In this document: positions 26,298 through 34,232 of the stretch, piece after piece | Numbering within the stretch: the stretch's first letter is position 1 | How the letters are laid out: each line of letters starts with the position of its first letter | NCBI RefSeq assembly: GCF_003030465.1 | Contig: NZ_CP028339.1 | Span: forward strand, 2,418,001-2,482,000 | Direction: 5' to 3' | Length of the DNA stretch: 64,000 bases | Source: Thauera aromatica K172 | GTDB lineage: Bacteria > Pseudomonadota > Gammaproteobacteria > Burkholderiales > Rhodocyclaceae | Program-made: the position numbers and the translations under genes | Notes under the pieces: model-generated | Database searches by the model: none | What the model was told of the DNA's origin: nothing | What the model saw: only the letters and a program-made list of their open reading frames with translations

Positions 26298-27188
26298 TCA
26301 TTTCTTGCCGAGGCTCAGTACGTACGCCGCCAGCATGTGCACCTTGTCCTCGCCGAGAAACTCACCGAAAGCCGGCATCTTGTTGCTGCGGCCATGAGTC
26401 ACCGTTTCGATGATGGTGGCCTCGCTCGAACCGTACAACCAGGACTTGTTGGTCAGGTTCGGCGCGCCCATCAGCGGGTTGCCGGTAGCATCGGCGCCGT
26501 GGCAGGCAACGCAGTTGGTCGCGAACACATCCTTGCCGCGCTGGGCGCGCAAGGAGTCGTGGGCGAGACCGGACAGGGAGCGGACGTAGTTGGCGACGTC
26601 CTTCACCCCTTCGGCCCCCAGCGCCGGCCCGAACGGCGGCATCACTCCCATGCGCCCGCCAAGAATGGTGGTGCGGATGGTTTCGGGCTCGCCGCCCCAC
26701 AGCCATTCACCGTCGGTCAGGTTCGGGAAGCTTTTCGCGCCCTGCGCGGCGGAGCCGTGACACTGTGCGCAATAGGTCAGGAACAGGCGCTGTCCGGTGG
26801 CGTTGGCTTCGGGGTCGGCGGCGACCGCGGCGAGATCCATCTGCCGGTACTTCGCGAACACCGGCCCGAAGCGCTCGTCGGCAGTCTTCATCTCGGTCTC
26901 GTACTGCGCCCATTGTCCACGATGCTGGTTGCGGTCCCCGAAGCCGGGGTAAATCGCCAGATAGACGATGGCGAAGGCGATCGTGATCCAGAACAGGTAC
27001 ATCCACCAACGCGGCAGCGGATTGTTGTACTCGGCCAGCGTCTCGTCCCACACGTGCCCATGCAGTTCCGCCGCGCCTTCCTTGCGCCGGGTCATGTTGG
27101 ACGCCAGCACGAACACGCAGAACAGGATGGACAGGGTCACGAGGACCATCACATACGCGTTCCAGAAACCGCTGATGAAGTCAGCCAT
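26298..27188 (-). CDS. ccoP: cbb3 cytochrome oxidase subunit III (diheme cytochrome c)
   Basis: Membrane-anchored diheme cytochrome c of 296 residues. Helices near 13-30 and 61-80 are followed by two heme-binding motifs, CAQCH at 140-144 and CVACH at 226-230, with Met ligands in GVMPPFGP and NKMPAFGE. It carries electrons from the donor cytochrome to CcoO/CcoN. The ATG at 27188 (ribosome site GAGGGAA) overlaps the end of ccoQ by eight bases. Confidence 0.96.
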   Translation of the reverse strand: MADFISGFWNAYVMVLVTLSILFCVFVLASNMTRRKEGAAELHGHVWDETLAEYNNPLPRWWMYLFWITIAFAIVYLAIYPGFGDRNQHRGQWAQYETEMKTADERFGPVFAKYRQMDLAAVAADPEANATGQRLFLTYCAQCHGSAAQGAKSFPNLTDGEWLWGGEPETIRTTILGGRMGVMPPFGPALGAEGVKDVANYVRSLSGLAHDSLRAQRGKDVFATNCVACHGADATGNPLMGAPNLTNKSWLYGSSEATIIETVTHGRSNKMPAFGEFLGEDKVHMLAAYVLSLGKK

Positions 27189-27369
27189 TTGCTTTTCCCT
27201 CTTTGTCTTGCCGGCCGCCGATGGCCGGCACGTCGTCATCGCTCAGGGGCAGGCGCGCCGCCTCGTCGAAGCCCGCCTTGGCCTGCGTGCTGTACGCCCA
27301 GGCACAGATGCCCAGAAAGCACAGCAGGCCGATCACCGTGAACAGGCTCCGGAAATCGTTGATATCCAC
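27181..27369 (-). CDS. ccoQ: cbb3 oxidase subunit IV (CcoQ)
   Basis: Small single-helix membrane protein of 62 residues (helix at about 9-27, FTVIGLLCFLGICAWAY) with an acidic tail (SDDDVPA), typical of CcoQ, which stabilises the complex. It starts with GTG at 27369, preceded by GAGGGAG. It lies between ccoO and ccoP, overlapping the latter by eight bases. Confidence 0.88.
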   Translation of the reverse strand: MDINDFRSLFTVIGLLCFLGICAWAYSTQAKAGFDEAARLPLSDDDVPAIGGRQDKEGKANG

Positions 27370-27380
27370 GGCGCGCTCCC

Positions 27381-28016
27381 TCAGCGTACGTTCTGGAGCG
27401 CGACCCCCAGCCCCTGGAGGTAGGCCACGACCGCATCGAGCTCGGTCTTGCCTTCGAGCGCGGCCGGCGCGGCGGCGATCTCTTCGTCGCTGTACTTGTG
27501 CAGTCCGACCTTGTTCAGCGCGCGCATCTTCGCCTGGATGTCATCGGCCTCGACCGGGCGATCCAGCCAGGGAAAGGCCGGCATGTTCGACTCGGGCACG
27601 ACGTCACGCGGATTGAGCAGATGCACCCGCTGCCATTCGTCCGAATAACGGCCGCCGACACGGGCGAGATCCGGCCCGGTGCGCTTGGAGCCCCACTGGA
27701 AGGGATGGTCGTAGATGTACTCACCGGCCACCGAGTAATGGCCGTAACGCTCGGTCTCGGCGCGGAACGGGCGGATCATCTGCGAGTGGCAGTTGTAGCA
27801 GCCTTCGCGGACATAGATGTCGCGTCCGACCAGGCGCACCGGATCGTAAGGCTTGACATCGAGCTGCTTGCCCCCCGGACCGATCGGCGAAGTGGTCGAA
27901 TGCTGGAAGAACAGCGGCACGATTTCCACCAGGCCGCCCACGCTGACGGTGAGCAGCGTGAGCACGATGAGCAGGAAGACGCTGCGTTCGACTTTGTCGT
28001 GTTTCGATTGAGCCAT
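27381..28016 (-). CDS. ccoO: cbb3 cytochrome oxidase subunit II (monoheme cytochrome c)
   Basis: Protein of 211 residues with one N-terminal membrane helix (about 12-33) and one heme c motif CYNCH at 73-77; [18 protein letters not shown] and [10 protein letters not shown] (Met ligand) match the CcoO family. It passes electrons from CcoP to the CcoN heme. ATG 28016 has GGAGA upstream. The gap to ccoN is 15 bases and to ccoQ 11 bases. Confidence 0.97.
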   Translation of the reverse strand: MAQSKHDKVERSVFLLIVLTLLTVSVGGLVEIVPLFFQHSTTSPIGPGGKQLDVKPYDPVRLVGRDIYVREGCYNCHSQMIRPFRAETERYGHYSVAGEYIYDHPFQWGSKRTGPDLARVGGRYSDEWQRVHLLNPRDVVPESNMPAFPWLDRPVEADDIQAKMRALNKVGLHKYSDEEIAAAPAALEGKTELDAVVAYLQGLGVALQNVR

Positions 28017-28031
28017 GTTGTCGTTCTCCGA

Positions 28032-29462
28032 TCAGGCGTGGGCGGCCGCGGGGGCGATCACCGGGGCGTCATAGGCCTTCTGGCCGGAAATGGTCTTCGC
28101 CATGTTGTAGAACATGATCACCATGCCGGAGAGGAAGAGCACTCCGCCGATGAAGCGGATGGTCCAGAACGGATAGCTGGCCTTGACGCTCTCGACGAAG
28201 GAGTAGGTCAGCGTGCCGTCGGGGTTGGTGGCACGCCACATCAGGCCCTGCATCACGCCGGCGATCCACATCGAGGCGATGTAGAGCACCACGCCGATGG
28301 TCGCCACCCAGAAATGGGCGTTGATCAGCTTCACGCTGTACATCTCGGTCTTGCCGTACAGGCGCGGAATGAGGAAGTAGACCGAACCGATCGAGATCAT
28401 CGCCACCCAGCCCAGCGCACCGGAGTGCACGTGGCCGACCGTCCAGTCGGTGTAGTGCGATAGCGCATTGACCGTCTTGATCGACATCATCGGACCTTCG
28501 AAGGTCGACATGCCGTAGAAGGACAGGGACGTGACCAGGAACTTCAGGATCGGGTCGGTGCGAAGCTTGTGCCAGGCGCCCGACAGGGTCAGCACGCCGT
28601 TGATCATCCCGCCCCAGGACGGCGCCAGCAGGATCAGCGAGAACACCATGCCGACCGACTGGGTCCAGTCGGGCAGCGCGGTGTAGTGCAGGTGGTGCGG
28701 GCCGGCCCACATGTAGGTGAAGATCAGCGCCCAGAAGTGCACCACCGACAGCCGATAGGAATACACCGGGCGGTCGGCCTGCTTGGGCACGAAGTAGTAC
28801 ATCATGCCGAGGAAGCCGGCAGTGAGGAAGAAGCCGACGGCGTTGTGGCCGTACCACCACTGCACCATCGCGTCCTGCACGCCAGCATAGGCCGAATACG
28901 ACTTCATGCTGGTCAGCGACACCGGAATCGCAGCGCTATTGACGATGTGCAGCAAGGCGACGGTGAGGATGAAGGCCCCGAAAAACCAGTTCGCGACATA
29001 GATGTGGGAAACCTTGCGCCGGGCGATGGTGCCGAAGAACACCACCGCGTAGGACACCCAGACGATGGCGATCAGGATGTCGATCGGCCACTCGAGTTCG
29101 GCGTACTCCTTGGACGAGGTATACCCCAGCGGCAAAGTGATTGCTGCCAGCACGATCACCAGCTGCCAGCCCCAGAAGGTGAACGCGGCAAGGCCGGGAG
29201 CGAACAGCGTGGCATGGCAGGTGCGCTGGACGACGTAGTACGACGTGGCAAACAGGGCGCAGCCGCCGAATGCGAAGATCACAGCATTGGTATGCAGCGG
29301 ACGGAGCCTGCCGAAATGCAGGAATTCATGCGCATTCAGTTCGGGCCACACGAGCTGTGCTGCGGCGATCACGCCGACCAGCATGCCCACGATGCCCCAC
29401 ACCACCGTCATGATGGCGAACTGGCGCACGACTTTATAGTTATAAGTCGCTTGCGATTGCAT
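28032..29462 (-). CDS. ccoN: cbb3 cytochrome oxidase catalytic subunit I
   Basis: Heme-copper oxidase subunit of 476 residues with about twelve helices. Ligand regions are visible: [13 protein letters not shown] (low-spin heme His), [11 protein letters not shown] (CuB His of the cross-linked type), [14 protein letters not shown] (CuB His pair), and [14 protein letters not shown] (heme His). It reduces oxygen at high affinity and pumps protons. ATG 29462 is preferred over a GTG three codons earlier because AGAGGTG sits eight bases ahead of it. Its FNR-type promoter is at 29556-29596. Confidence 0.97.
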   Translation of the reverse strand: MQSQATYNYKVVRQFAIMTVVWGIVGMLVGVIAAAQLVWPELNAHEFLHFGRLRPLHTNAVIFAFGGCALFATSYYVVQRTCHATLFAPGLAAFTFWGWQLVIVLAAITLPLGYTSSKEYAELEWPIDILIAIVWVSYAVVFFGTIARRKVSHIYVANWFFGAFILTVALLHIVNSAAIPVSLTSMKSYSAYAGVQDAMVQWWYGHNAVGFFLTAGFLGMMYYFVPKQADRPVYSYRLSVVHFWALIFTYMWAGPHHLHYTALPDWTQSVGMVFSLILLAPSWGGMINGVLTLSGAWHKLRTDPILKFLVTSLSFYGMSTFEGPMMSIKTVNALSHYTDWTVGHVHSGALGWVAMISIGSVYFLIPRLYGKTEMYSVKLINAHFWVATIGVVLYIASMWIAGVMQGLMWRATNPDGTLTYSFVESVKASYPFWTIRFIGGVLFLSGMVIMFYNMAKTISGQKAYDAPVIAPAAAHA

Positions 29463-29555
29463 GTGAGTCACCTCTTTGTTTTGAAAACTTCTGCGAGCAC
29501 AACCTCATCCCGCCCGGAGCGCCGGAGAACCCGACGCCATGCGCATGCACGGGCC

Positions 29556-29596
29556 AGATTACGCCAGGGCCGCCCTCCTCGATTGACTTAAATCAA
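29556..29596 (-). promoter_or_regulatory. FNR-dependent class II promoter of ccoNOQP
   Basis: On the minus strand, box TTGAT-TTAA-GTCAA (29596-29583) with -10 TAATCT at 29561-29556, which is -13 to -8 if the box centre is -41.5. The predicted start is near 29548, giving an 86-base leader before the ccoN ATG. Confidence 0.85.
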
Positions 29597-29853
29597 TATT
29601 CTATTGCAGCGCGGCATGGTTCGGAAGTATAAACTAGACACGATCCAAACCGACCAAAAATAATGCATCTGAGCTGCCCGGTCTTCGTCCCGGGAGGACG
29701 CAACGAGGCCGCGGCCGGAAAGCTGCACGAAGCACCAGGCATGCCCGAGCGGGCGAGAAGAAAATGACAAAAGGGAAAAACCTGACCCGGAAAGGCGCTG
29801 ACGCAGCGCGGGATCGGAGAATCGAGGCGATGGGGAGGACGGGGGCTACAGAC

Positions 29854-29880
29854 AAAAAAAGGGTGCGTATGAACGCACCC
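29854..29880 (-). terminator. Rho-independent terminator with seven T
   Basis: On the minus strand GGGTGCGT-TCAT-ACGCACCC is followed directly by TTTTTTT. It ends the predicted small RNA. It would also stop read-through from ccoS before the ccoN promoter. Confidence 0.88.
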
Positions 29881-29949
29881 CCAACCCCAACAGAGAGACA
29901 AAACTACGGGTATCGAACCGGCCGCCCCGGCCGGCTTCACCGATAACCA
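29854..29949 (-). ncRNA. Candidate FNR-activated small RNA, about 96 nt
   Basis: Predicted from signals only. The start near 29949 is set by the FNR box centred at 29990/29991 (-41.5) and a CATACT -10; the end is the T7 terminator at 29854. The RNA would have a 5' hairpin (CCGGCCG-GGG-CGGCCGG, minus complement of 29919-29935), a pyrimidine-rich single-stranded middle (GTTTTGTCTCTCTGTT), and the terminator hairpin, an arrangement like Hfq-dependent regulators. UCUCUCU could pair with purine-rich ribosome sites. An in-frame GTG start inside the region reads through the terminator, so it is not a peptide gene. The closest concepts are FnrS of enterics and AniS of Neisseria; homology was not tested. 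Confidence 0.6.
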
Positions 29950-29956
29950 CGGAAGC

Positions 29957-29997
29957 AGTATGCCCTCTCCCCCGAAGTGCGTGTTGACCTAGGTCAA
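29957..29997 (-). promoter_or_regulatory. FNR-type class II promoter facing the candidate small RNA
   Basis: FNR box TTGAC-CTAG-GTCAA at 29984-29997 and -10 CATACT at 29962-29957 on the minus strand, exactly -13 to -8 when the box is centred at -41.5. No -10 appears at the mirror distance on the plus strand. Confidence 0.72.
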
Positions 29998-30007
29998 CAC
30001 GCACTTC
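29974..30007. repeat. Perfect 34-bp palindrome centred on an FNR box
   Basis: Two 17-base arms without a mismatch, GAAGTGCGTGTTGACCT and its complement. The inner 14 bases are the FNR box. The outer arms go well beyond what FNR needs. As RNA this would be a strong hairpin 67 bases after the ccoS stop, so it may also end or protect the ccoIS transcript. Confidence 0.9.
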
Positions 30008-30073
30008 ATGCCCCCTTCCCGCCGTCCGGTCGCACCACAGATACCGGGCGAACCCCCACAACGGCTGAACGGG

Positions 30074-30283
30074 CTAAGTCCGCGGCGCGCCATCCTCGTC
30101 ACCGCCGGCTTGCTCTTTCGCCCGGGGGGAAGCGGCAGGGACATCCCTGTCGTCGAGCAGGACGCGATAGGCCGGTCCTTCCAGGTCGTCGTATTGCCCG
30201 CTGCGCAGCGACCACCAGAACAGCACACCGATGACGAACACGAGCACGACCGAGATCGGGATCAACAGGTAAAGGCTTTCCAT
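30074..30283 (-). CDS. ccoS: cbb3 oxidase maturation protein CcoS
   Basis: Small membrane protein of 69 residues with one helix at about 5-25 (LLIPISVVLVFVIGVLFWW) and the CcoS signature WSLRSGQYDDLEGPAYRVL, followed by a charged tail. CcoS is needed to insert cofactors into the cbb3 oxidase. ATG 30283 lies four bases after the ccoI stop, with CGGGAG inside the end of ccoI as ribosome site, so the two are coupled. Confidence 0.94.
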   Translation of the reverse strand: MESLYLLIPISVVLVFVIGVLFWWSLRSGQYDDLEGPAYRVLLDDRDVPAASPRAKEQAGGDEDGAPRT

Positions 30284-30287
30284 CCAC

Positions 30288-32792
30288 TTACTCCCGGCAG
30301 AGGTTCGGCAGCGCAGCGGTGCGCTGCAGGCGCAAGGCGTTGAGCACCACCAGCAAGGAGCTCGCCGCCATCCCCACGCCCGCCATCCAGGGTGTGACCA
30401 GCCCGGCCATCGCCAGCGGCACGGAAGTGAAGTTGTAGGCGAAGGACCACCACAGGTTCTGGCGGATGACACGCAAGGTCTTGCGGGCCAGATCGATGCC
30501 CCGTCCCAGACTGGCGAGGTTCTCGTTGAGCAGTACGATATCGGCCTCGTTGCGCGCCAGGTCGGTGCCGCCCCCCATCGCCACCGAGACGTGGGCCTGC
30601 GCGAGCACCGGAGCATCATTGACGCCATCGCCGATCATCGCCACTACCGTCCCGGGCTCGCGCTGCAAGTGCACAATACGGCCCTGCTTGTCCTGCGGGC
30701 TCATCCCGCCCCGGGCATCGGCAATGCCGAGCGTATCCGCCACCCCCGCCACGACCGGCTGGGCATCGCCCGACAGCACGCTCATCCGGCTTTGCTCGCG
30801 GGCGAGACGCGAGACGAGCACGGCCGCTTCCGCGCGCAAGCCGTCGGCGAGCCGGAACAGCGCCTGCCAGCCGACGGGCGACGCCAGCGCCACAACCGTC
30901 CCGCCACGGGCGGCAAGCTCCGCGAGTTCGCTCGGCGGCACCAGTCCGGCGCACGCGGCGACATGGTCGGGACGCCCGAGCCACCAGCACTCGCCGTCCA
31001 CCCAGCCCTGCACCCCTTTCCCGGTTTCCGCCTTGAGCCGCGCGACCGACGGCAGGGCCAAGCCACGCGCCGCCTCGCGCAGGCCGACGGCGACCGGATG
31101 CTCGGAGCCCTCCTCGATCGCCGCAGCGAGGGCGCGCAGAGCAGACTCATCCCCCCCGCCCAGCACCCGCACTTCCTCCAGCCGCATGCGCCCGAGGGTC
31201 AGGGTTCCGGTCTTGTCGAAAACGAAATGGTTGGCCTTGGCCAGCGTCTCGATCGCATGCCCGCGCGTCACCAGCACTCCCATCCGCGCCAGCGCGTCGG
31301 TGGCCACCGTCAGTGCGGTCGGTGTCGCCAGCGACAATGCACAGGGGCAGGCCACCACCAGCACCGAGACACTGACCCACAGCGCCCGTGCCGGATCGAT
31401 GAGGTACCACCCGATGGCGGTCGCTCCGGCAAGCACCAGCAGGGTGACGATGAAATAGCCCGCGACCCGGTCGGCCTGGGTCGCAATCCGCGGCCGCTCA
31501 CTGGCGGCACGCTCCATCAGGCGACGGATCGCCCCCAGCCGGGTGGCGTCGCCGACCTGTTCCACACGCAGCAGCAGCGGCGAGGACACATTGATGCTGC
31601 CGCCGGTCAGGGTATCGCCCACTTCCTTCGGCACCGGCATGCTCTCGCCCGTAAGCAGCGCCTCATTGACTTCGCCCTCCCCTTCGACGACCACGCCATC
31701 GGCGGGAACGGCTTCGCCCGGGCGTACGCGCACCACATCCCCGGCCGCCAGTTGCACCGTCGGCACCCGCTCGGCATCGGTACGCTCAGGCCAGCCCGCC
31801 AGGCGCTCGGCAAAAGAGGGCAGCGCCTTGCCCAGCTCCTCCACGCCGCGCACTGCCTTCTGGCGCGCGAGCATCTCCAGGTAACGCCCGCCGAGGAGGA
31901 AGAATACGAACATCGTCACCGAGTCGTAATACACCTCGGGGCCATGGGTCAGCGTCGCCCACAGACTGGCGAGAAAGGCGCTCCCCACGCCCAGCGCCAC
32001 CGGCACATCCATGCCCAGCCGGCGCAGGCACACGTCGCGCCAGGCGCGCTGAAAGAAGGGCGCGGCCGAATACGACACCACCGGCAGGGTCAGCACCAGG
32101 CTCGCCCAGCGCAGCAGCAACTCGATGTCCGGCGTCAGCTCACCATCCCCCGCGACGTAGGCAGGAAAGGCGTACATCATGACCTGCATCATGCCGAAGC
32201 CGGCAACGAACAGCCGCCACAGCATCGAGCGCCGCTCGCGGCCGGCGATCTGCTCGGAGCGTTCGGCATCGTAGGGGTAGGCACGGTAGCCGATCGCCCG
32301 GACCGCGGCGAGGATGTCGGACAGCTTTATCCGGCGCTCGTCCCAGCGCACACGGGCGCGCCGGGTAGCGTAGTTGATCTGGATCGCCGACACGCCCGGC
32401 AGGCGGGCAACGTGGTTTTCGTTGAGCCACACGCAGGCGGCGCAGGTAATGCCTTCGAGAATCAGCGCAGCTTCACGCTCCTGCTCGCCCACCGGGCGCA
32501 CGAAGCTTTTCTGGAAATCGGGGTGATCGAACAAACCGAGTTCCTGCAACTCGGCCGGCATCGCTTCACGGCGGCGCTCGGGCATGGCGTCGCGGTGGCG
32601 GTAATAGTCGGAGAGGCCGTTATCGACGATCGATTGGGCAACGGCTTCGCAACCGACACAGCACATCCGCCGCGGCGCACCATCCACGCGCACGAAGTGC
32701 TGCGTAGCGGATGGAACGGGCAGGCCGCAGTGGTAGCAGTCGCGGTCGTCGGCCGCATCGGCTGCGGCCACAGGCAATTCGGCGGTGGTCAT
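30288..32792 (-). CDS. ccoI: CcoI (FixI) copper P-type ATPase for cbb3 assembly
   Basis: P1B-type ATPase of 834 residues that supplies copper for the CuB site. The N-terminus has the CcoI-specific Cys block (CYHCGLPVP at 19-27 and CCVGC at 44-48), then an HMA-like domain with ITCAAC (C117/C120), about eight helices, CPC in VVACPCALSL, DKTGTLTLG, and GDGVNDAPVLAQA. The Cys block and FixI-type length separate it from the CopA at 13390. The start has no clear ribosome site of its own; a 37-codon ORF overlaps it by four bases. No FNR box is seen upstream. Confidence 0.95.
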   Translation of the reverse strand: MTTAELPVAAADAADDRDCYHCGLPVPSATQHFVRVDGAPRRMCCVGCEAVAQSIVDNGLSDYYRHRDAMPERRREAMPAELQELGLFDHPDFQKSFVRPVGEQEREAALILEGITCAACVWLNENHVARLPGVSAIQINYATRRARVRWDERRIKLSDILAAVRAIGYRAYPYDAERSEQIAGRERRSMLWRLFVAGFGMMQVMMYAFPAYVAGDGELTPDIELLLRWASLVLTLPVVSYSAAPFFQRAWRDVCLRRLGMDVPVALGVGSAFLASLWATLTHGPEVYYDSVTMFVFFLLGGRYLEMLARQKAVRGVEELGKALPSFAERLAGWPERTDAERVPTVQLAAGDVVRVRPGEAVPADGVVVEGEGEVNEALLTGESMPVPKEVGDTLTGGSINVSSPLLLRVEQVGDATRLGAIRRLMERAASERPRIATQADRVAGYFIVTLLVLAGATAIGWYLIDPARALWVSVSVLVVACPCALSLATPTALTVATDALARMGVLVTRGHAIETLAKANHFVFDKTGTLTLGRMRLEEVRVLGGGDESALRALAAAIEEGSEHPVAVGLREAARGLALPSVARLKAETGKGVQGWVDGECWWLGRPDHVAACAGLVPPSELAELAARGGTVVALASPVGWQALFRLADGLRAEAAVLVSRLAREQSRMSVLSGDAQPVVAGVADTLGIADARGGMSPQDKQGRIVHLQREPGTVVAMIGDGVNDAPVLAQAHVSVAMGGGTDLARNEADIVLLNENLASLGRGIDLARKTLRVIRQNLWWSFAYNFTSVPLAMAGLVTPWMAGVGMAASSLLVVLNALRLQRTAALPNLCRE

Positions 32793-32902
32793 GGGTGCGA
32801 ATGCAGCGCCGCTGTCGCAGCAAGCACAAGCAGCGGGAGCAGAGCCAAAACGGGATCTTCTTTTAGCACATCCGCCACGCCTTCGCTATTGCAGCGCAAC
32901 AT
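32789..32902 (-). CDS. Possible 37-residue membrane peptide overlapping the ccoI start
   Basis: ATG at 32902; the sequence includes a hydrophobic stretch (VLALLPLLVLAATAAL), and the stop overlaps the ccoI ATG as ATGA. Such an overlap would explain how ccoI is translated without its own ribosome site. Against it: no ribosome site is seen before this ATG either, and third-position GC looks much lower than in the neighbouring genes. Doubtful. Confidence 0.3.
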   Translation of the reverse strand: MLRCNSEGVADVLKEDPVLALLPLLVLAATAALHSHP

Positions 32903-32936
32903 GAACCGGCTGCGATGCGGCACGAACATCGGAAGG

Positions 32937-32968
32937 AAAAAGGCCAGCCCCGAAGGGCTGGCCTTTTT
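32937..32968. terminator. Terminator of tRNA-Thr
   Basis: AAAAAGGCCAGCCC - CGAA - GGGCTGGCCTTTTT, a 14-bp perfect stem 12 bases after the tRNA 3' end. T-rich on both strands, so it works in either direction. Confidence 0.9.
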
Positions 32969-32980
32969 CCTTGTATCCGC

Positions 32981-33056
32981 TGGTGCCGGCAAGAGGAGTC
33001 GAACCCCCGACCTTCGCATTACGAATGCGCTGCTCTACCAACTGAGCTATGCCGGC
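32981..33056 (-). tRNA. tRNA-Thr (anticodon CGT)
   Basis: Full cloverleaf on the minus strand: acceptor GCCGGCA paired with TGCCGGC, D-loop AGCTCAGTTGGTAGAGC, anticodon stem GCGCA/TGCGA closing the loop TTCGTAA (anticodon CGT, reads ACG), T-arm GGTTCGACTCC, and an encoded CCA at the 3' end. Confidence 0.96.
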
Positions 33057-33067
33057 GAAGAGCGCGG

Positions 33068-33097
33068 ACTATACAACAGAGCACGCGATCGGTTCAA
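33068..33097 (-). promoter_or_regulatory. Promoter of tRNA-Thr
   Basis: Minus-strand -35 TTGAAC (33097-33092), 18-base spacer, -10 TATAGT (33073-33068), about 12 bases before the mature tRNA 5' end. A good sigma-70 type promoter. Confidence 0.8.
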
Positions 33098-33445
33098 CCA
33101 CTACGAAGCACCGCCTTGCACACCGGGCTCTGAGCTGCAGTGCAACACCCGCAGCGTGCGTCGAACCCTTGCCGGGACGCGCGGCAGACGCTGCGTCACC
33201 GGCTCGCCGCCGAGCGCACCAGCCAGAAGTGCGGGTAAACCACGACGAAGAAGTATTCAATTTTCTTTTCGAAGCATCTTCTGTTTTCTATGGACCTCCA
33301 TTACACTTCGTCCCCATTCGGGGCGGAGGAGACATGCCCAGACCAGAACGCGGCGCCGCGGGTCGGTTTCGACCCGCGGCAGCACGCGCGATCTGCGGCT
33401 CCCGCCGGCACTTTGCCGAATCGATAGCCCTGCTCCGACCTACCC
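33098..33445. other. Intergenic region before the TSUP gene
   Basis: A short AT-rich patch (33256-33290) may hold a plus-strand promoter. A strong ribosome site GGAGGAG stands before an ATG at 33334, but that frame becomes the shadow of the TSUP gene (see findings). No RNA gene seen. Confidence 0.45.
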
Positions 33446-34228
33446 ATGCCCGGCCTCGACCTTCTCGACATCGCCCTCATCGGCATCGCCGCCTTCGCGG
33501 CCGGTGCGGTCAACTCGGTCGCCGGCGGCGGCACCTTCTTCTCCTTTCCCGCACTGCTCGCCGTCGGTGTCCCCCCGGTCATCGCCAATGCCAGCAATTC
33601 GGTGGCGCTGTGGCCGGGCAGTCTGGCCGGCGCCTGGGCCTTTCGCCGCGAACTGAAGCGTTTCTCGAAAAGCCTGCCGATGCTCTCGGTGGTCGCGTTC
33701 CTCGGCGGGATCGCCGGCGGCCTGTTGCTGCTGGCGACCTCCAACGCCGCTTTCGCCAAACTGATTCCCTGGCTGCTGCTGGTCGCGACCGTGCTGTTCG
33801 CCTTCAGCGGACAGATTTCGGCACTGGTGAAGAAATGGAAACCGGCGCCGGACGGCGCGGACGAGCGCCATATCGGCCCCGGCGGCTACGTGTTCCAGCT
33901 GGCGGTGTCGATCTACGGCGGCTTCTTCGGTGCCGGCATGGGCATCCTGATGATCGCCGCGCTCGCGATCCAGGGCTTCAAGGACGTGCACGAGATCAAC
34001 GCCCTCAAGAACTGGCTGTCGGCGGTGATCTACAGCGTCGCCGTCGCCACCTTCGTGCTCGCCGGCGCCGTGTCCTGGCCGCACACGCTGGTGATGATCG
34101 CCACCGCCACGGTCGGCGGCTACTGGGGCGCGGCGGTGGCGCGCAGGGTCCCTGCGCTGTGGCTGCGCCGCTTCATCATCGGTGTCGGCGGCCTGCTGAC
34201 CCTGTACTACTTCGGCAAGGCTCTCTGA
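33446..34228 (+). CDS. TSUP-family (TauE/SafE) anion transporter
   Basis: Inner-membrane protein of 260 residues with about eight helices in two halves. Family motifs: GAVNSVAGGGTFFSFPALLAVG in the first half and YGGFFGAGMGILMIAALAIQG in the second. TSUP members export or import sulfite, sulfoacetate or similar organosulfur anions; the substrate cannot be told. It precedes the cidA/lrgB pair by four bases and may be in one operon with it. Confidence 0.9.
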   Translation: MPGLDLLDIALIGIAAFAAGAVNSVAGGGTFFSFPALLAVGVPPVIANASNSVALWPGSLAGAWAFRRELKRFSKSLPMLSVVAFLGGIAGGLLLLATSNAAFAKLIPWLLLVATVLFAFSGQISALVKKWKPAPDGADERHIGPGGYVFQLAVSIYGGFFGAGMGILMIAALAIQGFKDVHEINALKNWLSAVIYSVAVATFVLAGAVSWPHTLVMIATATVGGYWGAAVARRVPALWLRRFIIGVGGLLTLYYFGKAL

Positions 34229-34232
34229 GCCG

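Larger units (their letters stand above)
29463..30073. other. ccoN-ccoS intergenic region, 611 bases
   Basis: No protein gene is supported. From right to left it holds a 34-bp palindrome with a central FNR box (29974-30007), a predicted 96-nt RNA ending in a rho-independent terminator (29949-29854), about 250 bases with nothing recognised (29600-29850), the FNR promoter of ccoN (29556-29596), and an 86-base ccoN leader. Confidence 0.7.

Noticed and set aside
29593..29940. GTG-started frame through the candidate small RNA
   Set aside because: It reads through the T7 terminator and has no ribosome site or protein-like composition.
30591..33656. Open frame of about 1020 codons antisense to ccoI and running over tRNA-Thr
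   Set aside because: It crosses a clear tRNA and terminator and is the shadow of ccoI.
33446..34228. Frameshifted fusion of the TSUP gene with the ATG at 33334
   Set aside because: The TSUP protein already has a complete, family-like N-terminus from 33446, so no upstream exon-like part is missing.
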